Below are positions 6,747 through 15,695 of a stretch of DNA of 40,504 bases, one piece after another. The first letter of the stretch is position 1, and every line of letters starts with the position of its first letter. Source of the stretch: Bacteriovoracaceae bacterium (GTDB lineage: Bacteria; Bdellovibrionota; Bacteriovoracia; Bacteriovoracales; Bacteriovoracaceae); NCBI GenBank assembly GCA_016786485.1, contig JAEUWD010000059.1, positions 1-40,504 of the forward strand, written 5' to 3'. The notes beneath the pieces were generated by a model, which was not told the origin of the DNA, ran no database searches, and saw only the letters and a list, made by a program, of their open reading frames with translations. Both the position numbers and the translations under genes were made by a program.

Positions 6747-8276
6747 ATGTCTAACAGTCACGATAAAGCCGATAGTTTCTTAGCTATTGCTCCTCAGTTT
6801 CATCTTGGGAAACTTGAGACAGAATCTTTTCACCCTGAGACAAATCTCCTCTCAGAATGGGCGAAAACCGATTTGAAAAAAGCCTACACCGTTCTTAAAA
6901 AAATTGATCAAGATGCGATTGAAAAAATGCAACCAGTACTACGCAATCTCCACACGCTTCACTTAAAAATAAAAGCAACGTTTAAGCATGGGCATAAAAT
7001 TTTTCTTTGTGGTTGTGGTGCCACCGGTAGGCTATCTTTAGCGCTCGAGGCCCTTTGTCGTCAGCAAAACCCTAATGCTCAAGTCATCTCTTTTATGGCC
7101 GGCGGGGACGTGGCACTGATTAAATCCATCGAGAGCTTCGAAGATAAGGTGGATTACGGCGCCAGACAGTTGCGGGAACTAGGTTTTTCAGAAGGTGACC
7201 TGCTCATTAGTTGTACTGAAGGTGGAGAAACTCCATTTGTTATCGGGGCAACCGAGGAAAGTTTAAAAATTTCAAAAAATAATCCTTATTTTCTTTTCTG
7301 TAACCCAATGGAATTACTCTCGAAGCTGGTGGAACGTAGTCGCCAAGTGATTGAAAATCCTCGAATTGAGAAAATTGAAATTCGCACTGGTCCGATGGCT
7401 CTTTCTGGTAGTACTCGCATGCAGGCAAGCACGGTTCTTATGATGGGCGTGGGCTTAGGGTTGATGGGGGATTATCCTGCCTTTGAACTATTTCAAGCTG
7501 AATATGAAAAAACCAAGAATTTTTTAGATAGTCTCGATTATGGAGTGCTAAAAGCTTTTACCGAAGAAGAGTCGGCTTGTTATGCTCGCAAAGAATATAT
7601 TCTCTATAAGACACAGGCCCATTTAGGGATTTCGATTTTGACTGATACTGCTGAACGTTCTCCGACCTTCAGTCTTATTCCTTATGAAAATGAACAGGAT
7701 GCTAACCTTATTCCAAGTTTAAGTTACCTTTGTTTAAAAGATGCGAAAAATAGTGAAGAGGGATGGTTAAAACTTTTAGGTCGAAGGCCACGTTGTTTAG
7801 AGTGGCCAGAATTTAATGGTACGATCGGTATGAAACGCTTTCTTGGTTTTGATATTGGTCAAGGGTCAGAGATGAAACGAGCAGAGCGAGTAGGCGCTAA
7901 ACAGCACCTATTTGAGATTTATCAAGATGGTATGGTTCTTAACTGCCGTTTGAATAATTGCCGGGCCCAGTTGAATTTGCAAGAACAGTCTATTTTAAGT
8001 ATTCACCTTGCGATTAAAGTCCTACTCAATGCTCATTCGACTTTAATTATGGGTAGATTAGGTCGCTTCAATGGAAATATTATGACTTGGGTTCGACCTA
8101 GTAATTATAAACTCATCGATCGCAGTACTCGTTATATTCAAAAAATGCTTTCTGAGCAGAAAATCAAAAAAAGTTATGACGAGATTGTGTATGCTTCATT
8201 TGAAATGATTGAAGAGCTTGGTCCCAGTGAACCAATTGTTTTAAAAGTGGTTGAGAAACTCAAGAAAATAGACTAG
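6747..8276 (+). CDS. Double-length SIS-domain protein, MurQ/GCKR family
   Basis: The protein has 509 residues, much longer than bacterial MurQ (about 300) and nearer the two-SIS layout of animal glucokinase regulatory protein. The phosphosugar-binding loop CGCGATGRLSLALE lies at about 88-101 (MurQ has GAGTSGRL), SCTEGGETPF at about 155-164, and GPMALSGSTRMQAST at 215-229 matches the GPE-ITGSTRLKAGT signature of MurQ. MurQ cleaves the lactyl ether of N-acetylmuramic acid 6-phosphate in murein recycling; GCKR-like proteins bind sugar phosphate to regulate. Which activity applies here cannot be read directly; the conserved glutamate after GRL (Glu101) favours a catalytic or ligand role. Its transcript appears leaderless. 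A small exported protein follows 9 nt later. Confidence 0.8.
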   Translation: MSNSHDKADSFLAIAPQFHLGKLETESFHPETNLLSEWAKTDLKKAYTVLKKIDQDAIEKMQPVLRNLHTLHLKIKATFKHGHKIFLCGCGATGRLSLALEALCRQQNPNAQVISFMAGGDVALIKSIESFEDKVDYGARQLRELGFSEGDLLISCTEGGETPFVIGATEESLKISKNNPYFLFCNPMELLSKLVERSRQVIENPRIEKIEIRTGPMALSGSTRMQASTVLMMGVGLGLMGDYPAFELFQAEYEKTKNFLDSLDYGVLKAFTEEESACYARKEYILYKTQAHLGISILTDTAERSPTFSLIPYENEQDANLIPSLSYLCLKDAKNSEEGWLKLLGRRPRCLEWPEFNGTIGMKRFLGFDIGQGSEMKRAERVGAKQHLFEIYQDGMVLNCRLNNCRAQLNLQEQSILSIHLAIKVLLNAHSTLIMGRLGRFNGNIMTWVRPSNYKLIDRSTRYIQKMLSEQKIKKSYDEIVYASFEMIEELGPSEPIVLKVVEKLKKID

Positions 8277-8285
8277 ATCAGCTAA

Positions 8286-8675
8286 ATGAAAATTCTTACT
8301 ATTCTGCTTTTGTTAGTCTGCTATCAGACCAAAGCTTGTGACAAGCATATCAATCCAAAGTTACCGGTGGTGGTTATCATGAGCGAAGATATGGCGAGCT
8401 TTTGGAGCACGCAAAGTGCTGAAGCTCAATTGGAAACAACTAAGCTCATTGAAAGATTATGGGATCACTATCTAAATCGTTCAAAATTATCGGTGGAAGT
8501 GAATTTAAGTGTTTTCACAGGTTTGATGATGCACAAGTTGGATGGATCATTTCAATCCTGGCCTAAAGGAAAAGATTTTAATTGGGTGAAAATTTTTTTC
8601 GACGACCTGATTAATCATCCCGATACCTATGAGGAAGTCAAACAACGTCTGATTTCTTTACGCCAGAAGTTTTAA
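8286..8675 (+). CDS. Small secreted protein, unknown function
   Basis: The product has 129 residues with a hydrophobic signal sequence (residues 3-14) and a cysteine at about 18, preceded by TKA, which is not a proper lipobox, so ordinary Sec export is more likely. The rest is mostly helical, with WSTQSAEAQ and a conserved-looking DGSFQSWPKGKDFNW segment. I do not recognise the family. It follows the SIS gene by 9 nt and its stop overlaps the next start by one base (TAATG), so translation is probably coupled. Confidence 0.65.
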   Translation: MKILTILLLLVCYQTKACDKHINPKLPVVVIMSEDMASFWSTQSAEAQLETTKLIERLWDHYLNRSKLSVEVNLSVFTGLMMHKLDGSFQSWPKGKDFNWVKIFFDDLINHPDTYEEVKQRLISLRQKF

Positions 8676-9241
8676 TGAAAGAAGACACACCGATTGTTAT
8701 CGATTTATGTAATGACTCAAGTGAGTTCGAACAAATACTGAGCTTACAAAGCTTAAGCCTACCCAAGAATTTAACTCAAGCACAACGGCAGAGTGATGGC
8801 TTTGTGACCCTCAAGCATGATTTGAAATTATTGAATGAAATGAACCAGGTAGCGAAGCAGGTGGTTGCCAAGGTTGGACAGGAAGTTATCGGTTATGCTT
8901 TGGTTATGCCAGTCGAATTTAGGAGCTTGATACCTATACTTGAACCCATGTTTGCGATGATTGAAAAAATTGAATACCAGGGCCGCTTGTTAAAGGATTT
9001 TAGCTATTATGTGATGGGACAAATCTGTATAGGTGAAAAGTATCGAGGCCAAGGAATTTTTGCAAAACTCTATGCAGAACATAAGCGTGTTTATTCGAAA
9101 AAATATGAAGTTTGTTTAACCGAAATATCGACTAGTAATCCTCGTTCGCTTCGGGCGCATGAAAAAGTTGGTTTTAAAATTATTCATACTTTTAAAGACG
9201 AGACTGATGAATGGAATATTGTTTTGTGGGATTGGAAATAG
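8675..9241 (+). CDS. GNAT-family N-acetyltransferase
   Basis: The protein has 188 residues. The acetyl-CoA pyrophosphate-binding motif A is visible as GEKYRGQGIFAKLY, followed by the typical C-terminal SNPRSLRAHEKVGF segment in which Asn, His and Phe are conserved in GNAT enzymes. It would transfer an acetyl group to an amine of an unknown small molecule or protein. The start overlaps the previous stop by one base, and no separate promoter is seen, so it ends an operon that begins with the SIS-domain gene. The N-terminal 60 residues are divergent. Confidence 0.8.
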   Translation: MKEDTPIVIDLCNDSSEFEQILSLQSLSLPKNLTQAQRQSDGFVTLKHDLKLLNEMNQVAKQVVAKVGQEVIGYALVMPVEFRSLIPILEPMFAMIEKIEYQGRLLKDFSYYVMGQICIGEKYRGQGIFAKLYAEHKRVYSKKYEVCLTEISTSNPRSLRAHEKVGFKIIHTFKDETDEWNIVLWDWK

Positions 9242-9243
9242 AT

Positions 9244-9408
9244 TTATTTTTTTGAATCGTCTTTGTCTTCGCCTTGTTTCAGGCCTTTTTTGAATTCACC
9301 TATCGATTCGCCAAGAGAACGACCAAGACCAGGTAAGCGCTTGCCACCGAAGAACAATAGCACTACCACACCAATAATAAGAATTTCACCAAAACCTAGT
9401 CCAAACAT
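9244..9408 (-). CDS. tatA: Twin-arginine translocase subunit TatA
   Basis: This 54-residue protein has the standard TatA layout: a very short periplasmic N-terminus, a single membrane helix (GEILIIGVVVLLFFGG, about residues 7-22), a KRLPGLGRSLG hinge where TatA has the conserved F-G-KLP-L---LG, then an amphipathic helix (ESIGEFKKGLKQG) and an acidic/lysine tail. TatA forms the protein-conducting ring of the Tat pathway for folded proteins. It is shorter than E. coli TatA (89), as is common in small versions. No TatB or TatC lies nearby. There is no Shine-Dalgarno; a promoter at 9443-9415 would start the mRNA at or next to the ATG. Confidence 0.9.
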   Translation of the reverse strand: MFGLGFGEILIIGVVVLLFFGGKRLPGLGRSLGESIGEFKKGLKQGEDKDDSKK

Positions 9409-9414
9409 AATAGG

Positions 9415-9443
9415 AGATTAACAATTAGTGCCGGCTCTGGCAA
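9415..9443 (-). promoter_or_regulatory. Promoter of tatA
   Basis: On the minus strand TTGCCA (9443-9438), 17 nt, TAATCT (9420-9415), ending six bases before the tatA ATG. The -35 matches consensus at five of six positions; the -10 is poorer. The -35 directly abuts the stop codon of queF, so tatA may have its own leaderless transcript in addition to read-through from queF. Confidence 0.5.
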
Positions 9444-9959
9444 TTAGTAGATACGAGAAAGCGGCATTGAATACTTGCCTGGCGCATAGTTGAGCATTCG
9501 TTCGTGCTTTAATTCTTGAAAAATTTTTGATTCATTGGCGTAGCTTGAGTAAGGGTAAATGGCGATGCCACCTCGAGGAGTGAATTCCCCCACAACTTCG
9601 AGGTAACGTGGTTTAATTAATTTTGCGATATCATTACAGATTTTTTGCACACAATCTTCATGGAAGTCACCATGATTGCGGAAGCTAAAGAGATAAAGCT
9701 TCAGCGATTTACTTTCCACCATCTTTTTATCAGCAATATAATTGATAAAAATTTTAGCAAAATCTGGCTGCGAAGTTTTCGGGCAAAGAGAAGTAAACTC
9801 TGTGCAAACGAAGGTGGTCCAAGCATCATACTCTGGGTTTTTGTTCACGAAAGCTTCTAGTAAATCCGGTGAATAAGTCTGTTGATATTTTGTCTCAGAT
9901 CCTAAATGGCTAACACCTTTGAGTTCACTGTCATTTCGGCTATGATTCTTTTTTGCCAT
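9444..9959 (-). CDS. queF: NADPH-dependent 7-cyano-7-deazaguanine (preQ0) reductase QueF
   Basis: The protein has 171 residues, the length of single-domain (type I) QueF. It reduces the nitrile of preQ0 to preQ1 for queuosine in tRNA. The catalytic cysteine is Cys59 in FTSLCPKTSQPDFA, with Asp66 a few residues on. The QueF hallmark ESKSLKLY lies at 82-89, followed by FRNHGDFHED, whose His100 and Glu101 contact substrate. The start has AAGGA eight bases upstream. I saw no preQ1 riboswitch in the short leader. Downstream, tatA follows after 35 nt. Confidence 0.95.
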   Translation of the reverse strand: MAKKNHSRNDSELKGVSHLGSETKYQQTYSPDLLEAFVNKNPEYDAWTTFVCTEFTSLCPKTSQPDFAKIFINYIADKKMVESKSLKLYLFSFRNHGDFHEDCVQKICNDIAKLIKPRYLEVVGEFTPRGGIAIYPYSSYANESKIFQELKHERMLNYAPGKYSMPLSRIY

Positions 9960-10044
9960 AACACATATCCTTCATCTGGCCCTACGAGCTATCTTTTGTT
10001 ACAAATGAGGGTATACAAGACAATTTGCTGCATTGCAAGGTTTT

Positions 10045-12396
10045 ATGAAGACCAAAGTTATTATAGCTCAACTAGGATCGCCTAAGTCACCGAAGGTTAG
10101 TGACGTCAGGACCTTTTTAAAAGAGTTTTTAGGGGACCCGCGGGTCGTCGATATCAATCCTTGGCTTTGGAAGCTGATTTTATACCTTTTTGTCCTGCCT
10201 TTCCGTCCTAAGGCCTCAGCCGAAAAGTATCAGCGTATTTGGGATGGAAACTCTTTTCCTTTAATCCGCATTACCCAAAGTTTTGCGCAAAAGCTGTCTA
10301 GGAAACTCGCACCCAATATTGAAATCAATGTGGCCTTTTTATTAAGCTCACCGCGAGTACGAGATATTTTTAATGCTTGGGAAAAAGAAGATGTCACAAC
10401 GAGAGCTTCGAGTGTGGTGATTTTGCCTCAGTTCCCGCAATACGCCGAAAGCACCGTGGGTAGTGTGAACGATGTCGTGAATGCCGATCTTGCCCGTCGT
10501 GTGAATATTCCTAGTTTGAAATTTGTGAGTTCCTATCATCGTTTCAAGGCCTTTATTGATTTAGGCGCAAAAAAAATTAATGAAACATTAAAGCGTGAGG
10601 ATATTTCAGAGCTCATAATTTCTTTTCATGGCATTCCTCTACGTCGAGTAATCGAGAAAAAAGATGTTTATTATCTGCAATGCTTTGAAACTTTTTGTTT
10701 GCTGAAAGAAAAGATTACTCTGGACGCTAAAAAGATTCATTTCACTTTTCAATCCCGTTTTGGCAGCGAAGTTTGGTTAGGTCCTGATACCGAAGTTATC
10801 GCCCATAAGCTGGCAGAAGCTGGAGCGAAAAAAATCGCAGTCTATTGCCCAAGCTTCACAGTAGATTGTTTGGAAACCACGGATGAAATCGGATATGAAT
10901 TGCAGGAATCCGTTCATGAAGTTGGGGCCAAGATCGTACAGATTCCTTGTTTAAATGATGACGATGAGTGGGTAGATGCTTATGCTCAATACATTAATAC
11001 TTTAGTTAACGGATCACTCTCAGAGCAACAAGCTCTTGAATATCGCGTAGAGGATAAAAAAATGCAGCAGGAATTACCGAAACAAGTGGATACCAATCAA
11101 CTTTCTCCATCGACGAAAAAAACTTTGAAAATCTTATTCGCTACCATTTTTCTTGATATCGTTGGTTTCTCGATTATATTTCCTTTGTTTCCGGCACTAG
11201 CGAAATACTATCTTACTGTTGATCCGAATAATGTGTTCTTAAATCTAATGCTAGGAAGTTTAAATGCTGTCACTAACGACGGACAGTCGGTAGTTCTCTT
11301 TGGAGGTTTACTTGGAGCACTTTATTCACTCTTACAATTTTTAACGGCGCCGCTTTGGGGAACATTATCGGATCGTTACGGTCGCAAACCGATTTTAGTT
11401 TTCACCATGTTTGGGATGTTTATTAGTTATATCTTCTGGTTTTTTGCCGGCTCGTTCTCGATTCTTATCCTCGGTCGCTTCATCGGTGGTGTTATGGGTG
11501 GAAGTATCTCAACTGCCTCAGCAGTGGTGGCCGATATTACGGAACAAAAAAATCGTTCACGTGCCATGGCGGTGGTAGGAATTGCTTTTGCTTTAGGTTT
11601 TATTTTTGGTCCCGCGATTGGTGGTATTTTATCCATGCTGAATTTAGTTGAGATGCTACCAAGTCTTGAAAGCTATGGTGTAAACCCATTTTCGGCGCCA
11701 GCTTTACTCGCAGGAGTGCTGACTCTTTATAATTGTTTTTCACTCATGTTTTTATTCCCTGAAACTTTGCCTATCGAAAAAAGAGGCAAAGGTGAGATTT
11801 TTCGTTCTGCCAATCCGTTACAACTTTTTAAGCCGTTACCTATTCGTGAAGTGAATATTACGAACCTCGCTTATTTTATTTTTATTTTTGCTTTTTCAGG
11901 TATGGAATTTACGCTGACTTTTTTGGCGGTTGAAAGACTGGGTTTTACTTCGCTTCAAAACGGTTACATGTTTATCTTTATTGGTTTAATGATTGCGCTG
12001 GTGCAAGGTGGATACGTACGGCGTCGAGCAAATCAAGTGGGTGAAGTCAAAATGGCGATTCAAGGTTTCATTCTTTTAATCCCTGGACTTTTACTCATTG
12101 CTTGGGCCCACCACGTCGGACTGCTCTATGCTGGTCTTTTCTTTTTGGCGATTGGTTCGGCCATGAGTATTCCAACTTTAACCAGCTTAGTTTCCGTTTA
12201 TACACCAGCAGAGTTACAGGGGAAGAGTCTTGGTATCTTCCGCTCGCTCGGTTCTCTAGGGAGAGTTTTAGGCCCAACCTGTGCGAGTCTCATTTTTTGG
12301 AAATATGGTTCGCAATGGACTTATATTATCGGCACCGCGATTATTATTTATCCGATTTTACTTATGAAAAAATTAGGGAATAAAAAGATCGTCTAA
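10045..12396 (+). CDS. Ferrochelatase fused to an MFS transporter
   Basis: One open frame of 783 residues encodes two proteins. Residues 1 to about 325 are ferrochelatase (HemH), which inserts iron into protoporphyrin: LGSPKSP near the start, SFHGIP with catalytic His195, FQSRFG-EVWLGPDT, and PSFTVDCLETTDEI with Glu277. From about 360 on, an MFS permease follows with roughly 12 membrane helices, opening with FLDIVGFSIIFPLFP and carrying motif A GTLSDRYGRKP, as in TetA-type drug exporters. The linker is hydrophilic. Start ATG 10045 (AAGG just before) fits the family; TTG 10033 is less likely. An in-frame ATG at 11062 has AGAGGA eight bases before it, so the transporter may also be made alone. 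The fusion suggests a porphyrin or haem transport role, which is inference. Confidence 0.9.
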   Translation: MKTKVIIAQLGSPKSPKVSDVRTFLKEFLGDPRVVDINPWLWKLILYLFVLPFRPKASAEKYQRIWDGNSFPLIRITQSFAQKLSRKLAPNIEINVAFLLSSPRVRDIFNAWEKEDVTTRASSVVILPQFPQYAESTVGSVNDVVNADLARRVNIPSLKFVSSYHRFKAFIDLGAKKINETLKREDISELIISFHGIPLRRVIEKKDVYYLQCFETFCLLKEKITLDAKKIHFTFQSRFGSEVWLGPDTEVIAHKLAEAGAKKIAVYCPSFTVDCLETTDEIGYELQESVHEVGAKIVQIPCLNDDDEWVDAYAQYINTLVNGSLSEQQALEYRVEDKKMQQELPKQVDTNQLSPSTKKTLKILFATIFLDIVGFSIIFPLFPALAKYYLTVDPNNVFLNLMLGSLNAVTNDGQSVVLFGGLLGALYSLLQFLTAPLWGTLSDRYGRKPILVFTMFGMFISYIFWFFAGSFSILILGRFIGGVMGGSISTASAVVADITEQKNRSRAMAVVGIAFALGFIFGPAIGGILSMLNLVEMLPSLESYGVNPFSAPALLAGVLTLYNCFSLMFLFPETLPIEKRGKGEIFRSANPLQLFKPLPIREVNITNLAYFIFIFAFSGMEFTLTFLAVERLGFTSLQNGYMFIFIGLMIALVQGGYVRRRANQVGEVKMAIQGFILLIPGLLLIAWAHHVGLLYAGLFFLAIGSAMSIPTLTSLVSVYTPAELQGKSLGIFRSLGSLGRVLGPTCASLIFWKYGSQWTYIIGTAIIIYPILLMKKLGNKKIV

Positions 12397-12404
12397 TCTC
12401 TGCT

Positions 12405-13490
12405 TTAATCTCTGGCAGCTTGTTTTTTTGGTGCCATACGCATGTCATGTTTAATAGCGTAATGCACTGCTGGGCCGAATGTTTCCCAATATTCATTGGT
12501 TTTAGTATGATCTGAAGAGGGCAGTTCTAAGGTATAAGTAGGGATTTCTAATTCTTTTCCGGCCCAATTTCCTAAGCTACCCGGAAAGTGTGGGTAGTTT
12601 GAAACTTTATAACCTTTGGCCTTTTCACTCATCATATAGAGAAGCTCATTAGCTTCAATCGCATGGTGTTCAAGATCTTTGGCCTTGTCACTACGAATGC
12701 TTGGGCCGTCATAATCGATGATGGTCAGTGGAGAGTGAACAGAAACAATTTTACTTGGAGTGTAACGCTTAATCAGATTCACTTGAAAAGTGACTTCTGG
12801 TTCTGAACCAGCTCGCTTACCTGGGTTACGACGTTTATCTGAAGCATGCCTTTTTTTCCATTCTTTAATCGCATTCGCGTTCCAATCTTTAGTCGGGAAA
12901 TTGCGATTCACGTCGACGCCACGAGCGTTAGTGCGAGTTGGTTTTTGAATAAAGAAACTATCAGGATTTACAATAGGGGCCACTACCAGTAATTCATTCT
13001 CCGCTAATTGACCTGGATTTTTCTGTAAATCATGGATCAGATCAAAACAAAACTTCACGGGAGTAATTTCATCACCATGAACACCACACATAACAATTGT
13101 CGTATTCATCGGTTGTTTTTCGATGAGTGTTTCGTTCCCGAAGACTATCCAAATAAGCGGTTTACCTAAAACTGAATTACGAACGTGGAGCCATGAAAAA
13201 TCTTCGCAACTGCTTTTACCCCATTTATATTTTTTAAAAGATTGCTCAATATCTCCACAATATTTTTTAAGTTTAGGCGTCAGTTCTTGAGCTTTGACCG
13301 TTTCGGACGAAACCCCTGATTCTTGTTCACTGACTAGAGTTGTTGAAGCTTCAGTTTCTGGTTCAAAGGTTTTTGAATCATAACTTTCGATGACCGTGAA
13401 TTTATCGCGATTTGAATGATGTGACGAACGTTCGCACAGCTGAGAACAGCTAAAAATACCTAAAAGACATAATATAAAGACTTTTTTCAT
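12405..13490 (-). CDS. M14 family zinc carboxypeptidase lipoprotein (MpaA-like)
   Basis: The product has 361 residues from ATG 13490. The signal ends in the lipobox IFSC, so it is probably a lipoprotein, followed by a Ser/Thr/Glu-rich spacer of about 60 residues. The catalytic domain has GVHGDE (zinc ligands His138, Glu141), NARGVDVNRNFP (substrate-binding Asn-Arg), VSVHSPL (zinc ligand His252) and TLELPSS with the general base Glu322. The pattern is that of the MpaA/amidase branch of M14, which cuts the gamma-D-Glu-diaminopimelate bond of murein peptides. TATGAT (13507-13502) lies 11 nt upstream of the ATG with no clear Shine-Dalgarno, so the leader would be only about 5 nt. It converges on the hemH-MFS gene with an 8-nt gap. 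Confidence 0.85.
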   Translation of the reverse strand: MKKVFILCLLGIFSCSQLCERSSHHSNRDKFTVIESYDSKTFEPETEASTTLVSEQESGVSSETVKAQELTPKLKKYCGDIEQSFKKYKWGKSSCEDFSWLHVRNSVLGKPLIWIVFGNETLIEKQPMNTTIVMCGVHGDEITPVKFCFDLIHDLQKNPGQLAENELLVVAPIVNPDSFFIQKPTRTNARGVDVNRNFPTKDWNANAIKEWKKRHASDKRRNPGKRAGSEPEVTFQVNLIKRYTPSKIVSVHSPLTIIDYDGPSIRSDKAKDLEHHAIEANELLYMMSEKAKGYKVSNYPHFPGSLGNWAGKELEIPTYTLELPSSDHTKTNEYWETFGPAVHYAIKHDMRMAPKKQAARD

Positions 13491-13672
13491 ACTCAATATC
13501 TATCATATTAGAATTTTTTTTTCTTGTCCTGACAGAAAAAAACTTCTTATTTTCCGAGTTGTTTTGTCGGCAATATTAAACCGTCTTTATGACAGATGAC
13601 AATTATTTTTGCCATTTGACTTAATTTTTTACTCAAAACCTTCGAAAAGAATTAAGAGAAGAGGTTTAAAGT

Positions 13673-15667
13673 ATGTTTACCAGTTTAAAAGAGTTCAAAT
13701 TCTTTCAAGCGTTTAGAATCCCTGTTGAATCTAGCGATGACGTTAGATTTCTGGTGGAATGTGAGAACGAAAGTGGGCAATTCGCTTACGTGAAAGAATC
13801 TCGTTTAGTGGATATTAGTTTAAACGGAATCGGATTTTGCACGAAGCATCGCTTTTCCATTGGTGAATCAGTGCGTTTTTCGATTAGCTTTAAAAAGCTC
13901 CGCTTTGATTTAAATGCCATTGTGGTTCGCGCTTTTTCTGCTAATCCTGAAGATGATCAAATTATTTATGGTTCAGAGATTGATGAAGAAGATACAGGGC
14001 ATATGAAGCGTTTCATCGAGCAATATCTTTCATCATTTACGCCTGAGCGAGCACGTGATTGCCTTGTTCAGTTGGCGCTTTCAGAACGTTACAATAGTGC
14101 AACTGAAGGTTTTGAAATGTTCAGTCTGCTTTTAAACCTTTATAAAGACATTACGAAATTTGGAAACCAAGAAAATTTTGTTAATGCGATGTTAGAAGAA
14201 GTCATTCGCATTTTAAACGCTCAAAGAGCTTCGATCTTTTTAATTAATCCAGAGTCAAGTGAACTAGAAGCTGTTGCAGCACTAGGTATCGATAAAAAAT
14301 TATTAAAATTTGATTATCGTAAGGGGATTGCGGGCTCAGTTTTTACGACAGGGGTTTCTTTAAACATTGATACTAAAGCTGATGAGATTCGTTTCTCACA
14401 AAAAATGGATGAAATTACAGGTTTTACCACCAAATCGATTATTTGCAGTCCGATTAATAATCGTGAAGATAAAACGATTGGGGTTATTCAGGTTTTGAAT
14501 AAAAGAAATGAAGACCGATTTACCGAGGAAGATGAAAAAACGATGAAGGTTTTAAGCCTTATTTTTTCTTCAGTTTTTCATAATTTTAATCCACTTTCTG
14601 AAAATACACTGATTCGAAAATTTAGTACTCCATATGATCGTGAACACGTTATTATTGGTCGTTCACAATCAATTACGGATCTACGTCAATCGATTCTGAA
14701 ATTAAAAGATATTGATTCTCCACTCTTAATTACCGGTGAAGTTGGCGTTGGTAAAAGTCTTTACGCTAAGATTTTACACATTGAAGGTAAGCGTGGACTT
14801 AATCCGTGGTTAGAAGTTTACTGTGATGGCGTTGATCCAAGAGTTTTAGAACAAGAAATTTTTGGAGATGGAACAAAAATGAGCAAACTTGAAGAATGCA
14901 AGGGTGGAACGATTCTTTTCCATGAAATTGGTTTCATGCCATTGGAGCTTCAGCGCAAATTAACTAATACGCTAAAAAATCGCAAGATCGAAGGTAGTAA
15001 TTTAACTTTAGACATACGTTGTATTTTTTCTTCGAGCAAGGATATCAAAAAAATGGCGGATGAAACGGGCGAGTTTTATCCAGAATTATTCGATTTGATC
15101 TCTTCGAGTTTAGTCACAATGGATCCTTTGCGTCGTCGTAAACTGGATATGGAAGATCTCGTTAGCTATTTCTTGAAGAAAGAATGTAAAAAGCAAGGTC
15201 TTTTACTAAAAGAACTTTCTCCCGCTGTGATTGATATGTTTAATGATTATGATTGGCCAGGTAACGTAGCTGAATTGGAGCGTGCGATTCATCGTTTAGT
15301 ACTTTATAATCCAAAGGCGCATATTATTTCATCGATTGAAACGGGATCGATGCCACTGTTTGATACAAAAAATAAACAATTACAACTTTTTGACGATATT
15401 CCATTTGCTAACGACTTTAAGGTTGCCCTTAAAGATCGCGTGGCATTGATTGAGCGTGAAATGATCTTAGTCGAGATCAAACGCAATAAGGGTAATAAAT
15501 CGAAAGCGGCCAAAGGCATGGGAATTTCCCGCGAAGCGCTTCGTAAAAAATTACTCCAGAGTCAGGAAGTATTCCAACGACTTTCAGGTATTGAAGGTCC
15601 AGTTGAGGAAATCGAAACATTGATCGATGAAAAAGATCAAGACACAGATTTAAAAGAAGCAGCTTAG
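13673..15667 (+). CDS. PilZ-GAF-AAA+-Fis HTH regulator with degenerate sigma54 motifs
   Basis: The protein has 664 residues in four parts: a PilZ-like domain (about 12-120, with DISLNGIGF but only one arginine of the c-di-GMP RxxxR motif), a GAF domain (150-305), an AAA+ domain (328-555) and a Fis-type HTH (about 595-630, RNKGNKSKAAKGMGISREALRKKL). The AAA+ part keeps Walker A GEVGVGKS (355-362) and WPGNVAELE, but the GAFTGA loop that contacts sigma54 is absent (GDGTKMSKL in its place), Walker B reads GGTILFHEIG with His for Asp, and the arginine-finger region FREDLYYRL reads FYPELFDLI. It probably binds DNA and senses a ligand without activating sigma54. An AGAGAAGAGG ribosome site precedes the ATG. 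Confidence 0.85.
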   Translation: MFTSLKEFKFFQAFRIPVESSDDVRFLVECENESGQFAYVKESRLVDISLNGIGFCTKHRFSIGESVRFSISFKKLRFDLNAIVVRAFSANPEDDQIIYGSEIDEEDTGHMKRFIEQYLSSFTPERARDCLVQLALSERYNSATEGFEMFSLLLNLYKDITKFGNQENFVNAMLEEVIRILNAQRASIFLINPESSELEAVAALGIDKKLLKFDYRKGIAGSVFTTGVSLNIDTKADEIRFSQKMDEITGFTTKSIICSPINNREDKTIGVIQVLNKRNEDRFTEEDEKTMKVLSLIFSSVFHNFNPLSENTLIRKFSTPYDREHVIIGRSQSITDLRQSILKLKDIDSPLLITGEVGVGKSLYAKILHIEGKRGLNPWLEVYCDGVDPRVLEQEIFGDGTKMSKLEECKGGTILFHEIGFMPLELQRKLTNTLKNRKIEGSNLTLDIRCIFSSSKDIKKMADETGEFYPELFDLISSSLVTMDPLRRRKLDMEDLVSYFLKKECKKQGLLLKELSPAVIDMFNDYDWPGNVAELERAIHRLVLYNPKAHIISSIETGSMPLFDTKNKQLQLFDDIPFANDFKVALKDRVALIEREMILVEIKRNKGNKSKAAKGMGISREALRKKLLQSQEVFQRLSGIEGPVEEIETLIDEKDQDTDLKEAA

Positions 15668-15695
15668 TTTTTTTGATATAGACGGCGGATGCGGA

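Noticed and set aside
9426-9435. 10-mer TAGTGCCGGC repeated at 33819-33828
   Set aside because: Only two copies in 40 kb in unrelated contexts; chance cannot be excluded.
9960-10044. preQ1 riboswitch before queF
   Set aside because: The leader is short and lacks the C-rich loop and pseudoknot pattern of preQ1-I; nothing foldable seen.
11040-11070. HemH-MFS fusion as a frameshift or assembly artefact
   Set aside because: Frame is continuous through a hydrophilic linker with normal codon use; no sign of a lost stop, though an internal start is present.
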